Source: Lycorma delicatula | Lineage: Eukaryota; Arthropoda; Insecta; Hemiptera; Fulgoridae | Length of the DNA: 64,000 nucleotides | Direction: 5' to 3' | NCBI RefSeq assembly: GCF_047948215.1 | Contig: NC_134455.1 | Span: 73,495,689 to 73,559,688, forward strand | In this document: one piece after another, positions 56,703 to 64,000 of the stretch | How the letters are laid out: the number at the start of each line of letters is the position of its first letter | How positions within the stretch are numbered: the first letter of the stretch is position 1 | The notes under the pieces: model-generated | The model's input: the letters and a program-made list of their open reading frames with translations, nothing else | Told to the model about the DNA's origin: nothing | Database searches by the model: none | Position numbers and translations under genes: made by a program

Positions 56703-57509
56703 TGGTTACACACAAAACAGAATTTAAAGTAATTGTCACGATTTATTCACACTTAGATAAATAATAAAAACCAGAATTCGGTCCCATTGACAAAAGACAC
56801 AGCATGATCGCTAGTCTTAACACTTTTAACCACTAGTCTTGTATTAACAACAATTTACAATAGATAAGACAAGTATAAAGTTCTTTTACTGCAAATACCT
56901 TTGCTGTTTACAAATAAAACTACCCTAACAGTTTATGAATGAAATTTAGTACGTTGTCCTTTTGAGTTATAGTCCTACAGTAACTCACCGAATCGTTACT
57001 TGTGACGTTACCTTAGTTGCGCCGACTTAGTTCACTTTGATATTTGCGCCTTCACTGACCTCGGAAAATACTCTCGTTGACTGACGTCTTGCGGACTGAT
57101 TCGTAGAACTCACATCGCAGACTTCATCTCGCAGACACATCTGCAGACTCATATCGCAGACTCTCCTCGTGGAACTGATTTTTAGCTGGTCTTTCCCAAA
57201 GTATTTATACTCCTATTCTTTTCACTTGCCAGACCAGACCCCAGCTGAGCTTGAGAACGATCGACCGAGCCCTTATATTCCCATGCATCCTAGCCTGGGT
57301 CTGGTAACTCTTCTCACGGAGCAATATTTGTTTAGGTATATCTCAGTGAGCAGTATTACAAAAGACAATTATTAAACGGACCTGTTACCTTTACTAAAAG
57401 GGTTCCGTTCAGCCCCTTTCTGGATTGCTCCCATTAATATATTTTCTACTACTTTCTTCTTAATTGGTAGGAATCCGTTACTCAGATTCGATACACCGGT
57501 CTTGTTACA
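56703..57509 (-). mobile_element. Probable solo LTR
   Basis: On the minus strand the segment starts tgtaacaagaccggtgtatc and ends gtgtgtaacca (TG...CA). It holds a TATA-like gtataaatac (complement of 57201-57210) and, about 460 bp downstream, an AATAAA signal (complement of 56742-56747), the spacing expected for promoter and polyadenylation signals in an LTR. Composition is higher in GC than the flanks. No internal retroviral genes lie on either side and no target duplication is visible, so it is called a solo LTR with caution. Short tandem units (catcgcagact-like, four in a row) lie at 57111-57163. Confidence 0.45.
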
Positions 57510-58814
57510 ATATTTAATTAGATTAAATCATTTTGTGTTATGTTTGACTGTTTTCTTCAACGATTAAAATCTATCTATATTCCAAAAAGTTAATGAAGTT
57601 TAATACTTCAATATTTATATAGTCAAGTAGATTTAGAAATAAAAAAATGCGTGATGATTTTTTTCTGCATATCCTTCGGGAATGTATTGATGGTGAAAGT
57701 CAGTCTGTTTAGTTCCTTTTTTTCATTTTTCAAAAACGTTGTTATCAGGAATGCTATTAGTTGACTATCAGTCGTGAATGCTATCAGTCGTTATGTAGCG
57801 GTTTTTTAGTATGTTACTCATACCAAGATAATTTTAAAATTAAGTGATTTTAAAATATATTTTTTAACAAGCAAAATTATTTTAATTTTAATTTTATACA
57901 GTTGTTTGATAAAAAAGTGTTTTTCTAAGACCCTATTAGATTCTACTGATGGGCAAAACTTAATACTTACATCAAAGTTAAAAATAATCCCACAAAAATT
58001 TCAATATAATTATTACTTTATGTTTATAATCATTTCAATTTTTAAAAATTTATTTTAAATTAAACAAAATTCAATCCTATTTCATAACTTTAGCTATACA
58101 AGTTTTATTTAACTGCAAACTTTGCTAAACTTGAAAAATAACTTAGAAGTAGAAGAAAATAACATTTTGACTTGTCTTGTTTAGGATTCAATTATTAACA
58201 GCACACTAAAAAAGCCTGCAAAAACCGGTTTAAATAATAAAGTAAATAAAAAAAATGTATTAGAAAGTAATAAAGTAAATTATTGTGAAGAGGTTTTAGA
58301 GTATTAATAAATTAATTCAAGAATTAAAATTACACTTTAAATTAGTAGATTACGTTATAGTGTGGTCAACTTTCTGATGATCAACTATAGAAATGATAAT
58401 TAAGAATTCAGATATGATATTTATGAATACATTAATAATAACTCCAAAGATCCATTCACATCCGACATCATCTTTGGTCTAATTGTTTTTTTAAATCGTT
58501 AGAAGAAAACACAAAATGAGATAGCTTTCTTTAAAATACTCCTTGTAAGATTTAAAGTATTATAGGAAACAGAATATTTGAGGATGTACTATATTTTAAA
58601 TATTTTGACTGTGACTTTAGAGATCCTCTTGTTTCAGTAACTAAAATGTCAGTCTAATGATGACAAAAATGAAATTGTAAATAAACCGGATGAGAAACAC
58701 GCTGAAAGTCTATAAGGTAATTTACACTGATGTATCGAAATGAATTCTGGATTTCAAAGGGAAATTGATGAATAAAGTGTAAGTGGTTAAAATGTGTTTT
58801 CTTTTATTAACATT
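57510..58814. other. AT-rich DNA, nothing recognised
   Basis: There are short direct repeats such as gaatgctat-agttg/cagtcg at about 57749-57795, but no gene. Confidence 0.4.
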
Positions 58815-58915
58815 TGTAAGTTTTTAGTTCCGGGTTCCAATCCCTGATCAGGCATAACATTTTCTACAAGGTACAAAATTCGTTATCATCCATCATAATG
58901 ACTGTTATTTGGCAT
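58815..58915 (+). mobile_element. SINE-B fragment
   Basis: The B box ccgggttccaatccctgatc is followed by aggcataacattttctacaa and attcgttatcatccatcat, matching the 59186 copy in order. The A-box half is gone. Confidence 0.55.
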
Positions 58916-59185
58916 TACCCCAATATTTATTGCTATTGTGTTAATTAATTAATTAAAGGTGTACTGAAGATGAACGATTGTAATGTAATAATATTAGAAA
59001 GGGATTTTAAAATAGTTTGGTAGAATTTTATTTAAAAAAAAGACATGAAATAATATTAAAAACAGCTACATAAAATGACAGATGCTCCCCAAATCAACGT
59101 GCATTATTCTTCTCCTTTAAAAAGAAAATATAAGAATACCAAGAAAACGTTTTTATTATTATTGTTATTATTATTTCCAATGTTC

Positions 59186-59330
59186 TTGGAGGAGTGGTAG
59201 TGTTTTGGCCTTTCATTCCGAGGTACCGAGTTCGAATCCCGGTCAGGTATGGCATTTTTCCAAAAAAATTCATTATCGTCTATCGGTAACCATAAGTGGG
59301 CGTAAACCTGTTTTTACTGTATAAATAAAT
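59186..59330 (+). mobile_element. SINE-B copy
   Basis: tggaggagtggtagtgtttt covers the A-box side and ccgagttcgaatcccggtca is the B box. Next come ggtatggcatttttccaaaa and attcattatcgtctatcgg, which is shared in order with 58815-58915. Confidence 0.6.
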
Positions 59331-59336
59331 AACTCA

Positions 59337-59790
59337 GCGGCGAGTGTGAGGTACCTAGGTATAAACCTCAACCGTGAAGTGATGTGGTAAGTTCATATAA
59401 AAGAGAAGCGAAGGCAACTTAAAATGAAAATCAAGGCAATGTTTTGGTTGTTGGGCAGAGGTTCTCAATTATTCTTATCTAATAAGCTGCTTGTGTTCTC
59501 AACAATTCTAAAACAGATCTGGACCTATGGAATCCAACTTCGGGGAACTGAGAGCAAGTCCACTGTCGAAATCATACCATCGTTTCAGAAATACTAGCGA
59601 GGTGTATAACAGAAGCACCTTGGTTTGTAAAAACAGTGAAGTACACGAATATTTAGTTTTACGATACGTTGGGGAGGAAATACAACGTTTCTTTTCAAAG
59701 TACGAACTGCGACTTAACAACCACGAGAATGACTTAACCGTGAACCTCTAAGACATCGGGGATGACTTTAAATGATTAAAACGGCTATAC
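59337..59790 (+). pseudogene. Jockey-like LINE ORF2, C-terminal remnant
   Basis: One frame reads VRYLGINLNREVMW, stop, VHIKEKRRQLKMKIKAMFWL, then LLGRGSQLFLSNKLLVFSTI followed by LKQIWTYGIQLRGTESKS. Shifted frames add STVEIIPSFQKY and VGEEIQRFFSKYELRLNNHE. The 'YLG...W..H', 'KLL.....LK.IWTYGIQLWG-like' and 'EIQRF..KY..RL..H.N' order marks the post-palm region of Jockey-group reverse transcriptases. At least three stops or shifts are present. The upstream palm with YADD is absent, so the copy is 5'-truncated. AT-rich sequence after 59760 may be its 3' UTR. Confidence 0.8.
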
Positions 59791-60539
59791 GTTCTAAACC
59801 TTAGTGACTCTATAGTATCTTAATATAACTTCTGTCAGTATAATTTCAAGTAAGAGTGCTGTGCATTATCTCTTCGATTTTTATTTTCAAATTTATTACT
59901 TTCTTTTTTCTTTTTTGTCTCATTGTTTCATCGTTTTTCTTGCTACTTATAACTTCTTTTATTTTTATTTCTCACGTCCGAATCTGTTAAGTATTAAATG
60001 TTGTTCATAATTACTTAGTATATGTGCTGCTTACCACAAAAGTTGTGTAATACTGTTATGTAATTTTTTAAGAGTTTCCTTGGGAACTCCTTATCATTTA
60101 TGGCGAGTGTGATCTAATTTTCTCAAGGTTAATATAAATGTAACAAACTGTAAATAAACGTTAAAACTATATATATATCTATCTCTACATGTATATATAA
60201 ACTTGTTATTATTAATATTATTTTTTATGGTTTGTTGTGAGGTTCGATCTTGTCTAAACACAACTTTGTAAGATTAGAGGAAATTTTGGATAGTTTGAAT
60301 AGATTTTCTGGTAAAGGAAGAAAACTCTTAGATGCGTTGAACAAATTTCATACATATACCAAAGAAAAAGTATATAAAAAGGAAATAATAAGTGAACAAA
60401 TTTTATCTTTAGATAAATTTTTTGTTGTAATTTTGCTTATCTATATACTTGATATATCTAATATATATAGTATATAAAAGGCAATGTTCGTACGTGTGTC
60501 CACTATAGACTAAAAAATTACTGTAACCTTATTTTTTCC
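59791..60539. other. AT-rich DNA, possibly including a LINE 3' UTR
   Basis: It follows the Jockey-like remnant, with no clear poly(A). The 75-codon frame at 60250-60477 (starting MSKHNFVRLEEILDSLNRF) is the most protein-like of the unexplained small frames, but its Tyr/Ile-rich end runs into TA-rich sequence and I cannot assign it. Confidence 0.35.
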
Positions 60540-60860
60540 TTCCCCTACACCCCTGGACCGGATCTGCAGTCAAGCATGACTCAGTCCAGGGGCGTGTCCT
60601 TGCCACTCTGACGAGCCTCCCCGCCTGCCGACAGTAGGTCCGGCAGAATGAGAATTTAACAAATCATGGCAGGTCGGTCCGTCGGTTTTGGATCTTCTTA
60701 TTTTAATTTTCCTGCCTGTAACTTCTGAGGCGAAGTAACCGAGCCCGGCTATGCCGTTCACGGGACCCCGCCCCATCCGCTGGGACTCAGTCTTATCTTT
60801 GGTGTCTTATCTCAGGGTCCTCTTGGGCCCTTATGTAGGAACCAAGAGAACCCCGAGTTA
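60540..60860. other. GC-rich island with 9-bp stem-loop
   Basis: There is a sharp compositional change. cccctggac (60550-60558) pairs with gtccagggg (60584-60592). Other short inverted motifs (gccgacagtaggtccggc) follow. No protein is recognised in either strand. By analogy with the GC-rich LINE sequence at 35, 40 and 44 kb it may be a retroelement 5' region. Confidence 0.35.
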
Positions 60861-61168
60861 AGGCACCCGATTTTCCCAACTTCTTATCCTTCCTCCAAGG
60901 CATTGCAAAAAATAAATTTGAAGCAGATGTAAACAAAATTTGTTTACCTCAGCAAACAAGCCCTAGCAACACCTAGCAACGCCAGGTTACCTCCAAGAAA
61001 ACACTTTTAAACAGTAATTACCAACAAAAACCGTTAAAAAACAGCCCACCCTCGCGAAAAACGTGCCGAGAAGTCTAAAAATACGGCTAGGCACCAGAAC
61101 ACTGTCAGTTCTCAAAGTCCAAAACAGTTTCCTAGAGCCTAAAAAAAGATGGCGGTAATATTTTTTTC

Positions 61169-61216
61169 CTGTTTAGCCTCCGGGAATCACCGTCAGGTAT
61201 TACTTCAGAGGATTGC
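61169..61216 (-). mobile_element. SINE-A tail fragment
   Basis: cctgtttagcctccgggaat followed by caccgtcaggtattacttca matches the complement of the SINE-A 3' end, as at 21830-21865. Only about 48 bp remain. Confidence 0.6.
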
Positions 61217-61390
61217 CTTTGTCCACAAAGGCAATCCACCAACAGACTAAAAACATACTGGACCGATTTACGGTATTTTACTAAATGGTCCGCGTTGTCC
61301 ATATAAGGATTAAGGCCATTGAAATCCTCGATCTGACTAGTAGAAAGAAAGTTAGGGGTATTTTGAACCGACAACTGTCGGTTGAGTAAT

Positions 61391-61755
61391 TTGAATTAAA
61401 TCCGATAGGTAGTGTATTTTGTAAATATGTGCAGTATTTTGACAATTGAATTTATTTACATTCTGTCTTTTATAAAGTAAAAGGTTAAATTTTGTGAAGT
61501 TCAGTAATCTTTCGTAAGTTTCTTAATGTTCAGTATTAATTGTGATGATTTTGCAGCCATATTTATTTCCGTTAAAAATTTATTTTCTACTGACTACTAT
61601 CCTTAAAAAGTGGTTTTAATTAAATCCGGTTGGTAGTGCTGTTGTTTTGACAGTTAGATTTATTTACAGTCTGACTTTTGTAAAGTGAAAGGTTAAATTT
61701 TCTGAAGCTCCGTAATGTTCAGTATTTTAATGTTTTATCAAACTCTCAATTGTGT
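61391..61755 (+). repeat. Tandem pair of a roughly 145-bp unit
   Basis: Unit 1 (61391-61541) and unit 2 (61614-61755) share attaaatccg, ggtagtg, tttgaca, tt-gatttatttaca, tctg-cttttrtaaagt, aaaggttaaatttt, tgaag and gttcagtatt in the same order. Unit 2 runs into a TA stretch (61760). Confidence 0.65.
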
Positions 61756-61782
61756 TCATTTAATATATATATACTCAAATCT

Positions 61783-61812
61783 AGCAATAGCGAAGCATTG
61801 CCGGGTCAGTTA
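61783..61812 (+). mobile_element. Helitron-like 3' terminus (tentative)
   Basis: agcaatagcgaagcattgcc can form a small hairpin (gcaat/attgc) and is followed by gggtcagttact. This resembles Helitron 3' ends, where a hairpin precedes a CTRR end, but the last bases have drifted. Confidence 0.3.
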
Positions 61813-63851
61813 CTTATTAATAAGACAATACGGCAATAAATCGTAGAAGCATTAAATTGAATTAAAATGTATCAAAAGCAAAAAATAGCTAGATAAAATG
61901 TAATATTTTTATTCAAAAATAAATTACAAGTAATTATAAAACATAAAATCGTGAATTATAATATTTTTACGTATGAAAATAACTAAGAACGTTTATAATT
62001 CCTAGAAAGTTCAACACAATAGTAGATTCTTAACATGAAGAATTGGAATTACTTAAAAATATTTTTATAGAATGCTTTAAAAACCATAATGAAAAATGTC
62101 TAACTAGTTTTGCCTTTTTCCACAAGGGAGCTGTTAAAATAATAGTTGTATTTGAACTAGATTAAAGTAGAGAATTCACTTAGTTTAAAAACAATTTTAA
62201 TATCATTTATTTGTTTGTAATTTTAAATCCACTAGATGCCATGGTAAATTCTTGAGACTTTATGGCTTCAGTTATTTACAATGATTTAGCAAATACACCC
62301 TCACCTCTGTCAACGGAATCAGCTATAAATCTAACCTTGGATTGTAGGGGCTGACAAAGAATAGGGGAAAAGTAACATCGGTGACCGACCGACCATTTTA
62401 TCAAGTTACGACTTGTGATAACAACTATAGTGGTAAAGTAGATTGATTGTTTACCGCGATACTGTTTTAAAAGCATTTTTTTTTATTCTGCTTCAACTTT
62501 TAATAAGTTTTTTCTTGTACTTAATAAATTATTTAAATATTTTTAAATGGAAGTTTAATTTTTAAGACTATTTTTAAACTTAATTGAATAAAAATTATTT
62601 CAAATCATGATTTGTTAAATTCTCAAGTTCTCGTTTAACACCATCAAACTTTATAGCGTTTTGTTACAACATTTTGCTTGAATTTATGACCATTCTTCAT
62701 TTAAGGTTTTAATAATTCATATTTCATGGTTTTTGCACCATCGTGAATTTCTCCAAACCATTGTCTCTAAGATCGACGAGTACATATTAATTATGGCTCA
62801 AACAAGGTTTCGTAAATTTGGGTTGAGATAATTTTTTTCGTTTCACTAATCGAACATTTAATAAATACGAATATGTTAAACCTTGTGTAAATCCTTAGAA
62901 AGAAAATAAGCAGAATATCTGTCTACAAGACAAGCCTTACAATGGTTTATCTCACTAATAAACAATTCATTGGCTATCGTTGCAGAAGATTCCAATTGAG
63001 GACAGAACTTTAAAGTATTATTGGAAAGGGCTTAAAATTTTATATGGCCGTTATTAAGAAAAAATATCAAACGGGCACCATACAGTTACTTTACAAATTC
63101 AGCTGAATAATTTTTTTATCCTGCAGGCTTTTTTAATCTGTGTTTTTCTTTTCTAGTATAAATAAGTCAATAAAAATTAAAATCGTAAAATAACAAAATA
63201 TTGTTCGTTTTACTTTCAAATAGTTTTTATTTAGCATTATTGATAAGAGTAAGATTATAATTGACCATGTACTTGATATTGTTACTTTTCTAGATCAACT
63301 GATCTCCAGTTTGATTACAAATAAGGATATGGAATTTTTTGACCAATTATCCATCCTATCTTCTCATTAAAAGATGTGTGTACCCCGTTCGAAATAATAA
63401 AAACAAAAATTAATATAAATCTATTCACAAAATTATATATCCTTAATGTGGAATTTTATTTGGTTGACAGCATTTCAGTAACGTCTAATTTTGAAAATTC
63501 TCTAAGAAATTAAACGAGGTCTAATTTATTTAATTATTTAACAAATTAAATAGTAATAAAAATCTATTTTAAAAACTTTTTGAGATCAAAATTAATTTTC
63601 ATTAGCGAAAATGACAAAAAATTATCAGAAATTGAGTTTTTACTGTAATATAAAAGATGATTCACTTTCAGGATATCTTCTATTGGTGAAAATAAAGAAG
63701 AAAGTTCATATAAACATAGCGTTTGAAAACGCTTCGCTAACGAATACCGACTGGCGAAAGATTTCTTCCTGACCTACGCATTCGGTAAAAATAAGCCAGA
63801 CAGTAATTCTTAGGATTTAGATTAAGGGGTAAATTTAATGGTTTTATATGG
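61813..63851. other. AT-rich DNA, nothing recognised
   Basis: No gene is seen in 2 kb. A less AT-rich stretch at 63718-63790 (aacgcttcgctaacgaatac, actggcgaaagatttcttcc) has the look of an old repeat, but it has no second copy in the window. Confidence 0.4.
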
Positions 63852-64000
63852 CCCACCGAACTGGTCTAGTGTCACCACTGACGAGTTCAGACACATCGCA
63901 AATCAGTTGATTTCGAAGTCGAGAGTTCTAAGGTTCAAATCGTAAATACAGTTACTTTTAACGGATCTGAATACTATATCGTGGATACCGGTGTTCTTTG
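63852..64000 (+). mobile_element. SINE-A, cut by the window end
   Basis: It starts cccaccgaactggtctagtg (A box). An extra gacgagttc-like segment follows, then aaatcagttgatttcgaagt, the B box aggttcaaatcg and the body up to accggtgttctttg, where the window stops. Confidence 0.85.

Noticed and set aside
60250..60477. 75-codon frame starting MSKHNFVRLEEILDSLNRF
   Set aside because: Its first half looks plausible for a small protein or exon, but there is no homology I can name, and the end is TA-rich low complexity. Left as unassigned.

Overview
The window looks like animal nuclear DNA, most likely from an insect. It is very AT-rich, full of homopolymer runs and TA microsatellites, and has no bacterial gene packing. 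Its recognisable content is dispersed eukaryotic transposable elements: tRNA-derived SINEs, non-LTR retrotransposons of I-like, R1-like, Jockey-like and a fourth type, a Tc1/mariner-type DNA transposon, Helitron-like pieces and a probable solo LTR. A large hemipteran genome would fit this repeat mix, but that is an inference from general familiarity and not a species assignment. I find no intact host protein gene, no rRNA, no standard tRNA gene and no CRISPR array. Every recognisable reading frame is a broken mobile-element gene or a broken copy of an uncharacterised multicopy gene family.

Layout. 1-14.4 kb: AT-rich non-coding DNA with SINE fragments, dispersed non-coding repeats (about 2.0-2.7 kb, and 4.5 and 5.8 kb) and a 0.77-kb long inverted repeat (9.88-10.64 kb). 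14.4-20.1 kb: two copies of a 0.6-kb repeat flank a decayed copy of an unfamiliar Cys-rich gene (15.6-16.6 kb). 21.4-22.9 kb: a Tc1/mariner-type element with inverted ends, invaded by a SINE. 23.8-25.6 kb: an I-like LINE on the minus strand with poly(A) and a 12-bp target-site duplication; it keeps its endonuclease but has lost its reverse transcriptase. 28.9-29.7 kb: a Helitron-like N-terminal remnant and a second copy of the 2-kb repeat.

31.9-38 kb: more non-coding repeats, then a nested locus. A second copy of the Cys-rich gene (minus strand) has been split by an R1-like LINE (plus strand), and a SINE sits at its 3' side. 39.2-43.3 kb: an I-like ORF1 abuts an R1-like reverse transcriptase and 3' end, followed by a second R1-like 3' end with a 13-bp target-site duplication. 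44.4-46.8 kb: a GC-rich element with an 11-bp target-site duplication that carries only an ORF1-like gene. 46.8-64 kb: mostly AT-rich, with a repeat pair at 48.0 and 51.4 kb, LINE remnants at 54.2 and 59.3 kb, a complete SINE with a 13-bp target-site duplication (55.9 kb), a probable solo LTR (56.7-57.5 kb), a GC-rich island (60.5 kb), a tandem repeat (61.4 kb) and a SINE cut by the window end.

The genes do not form a pathway. The window is a layered record of insertions in which LINEs supplied the SINE machinery and younger elements landed in older ones. The least familiar component is the Cys-rich gene family at 15.6 and 34.5-37.9 kb.
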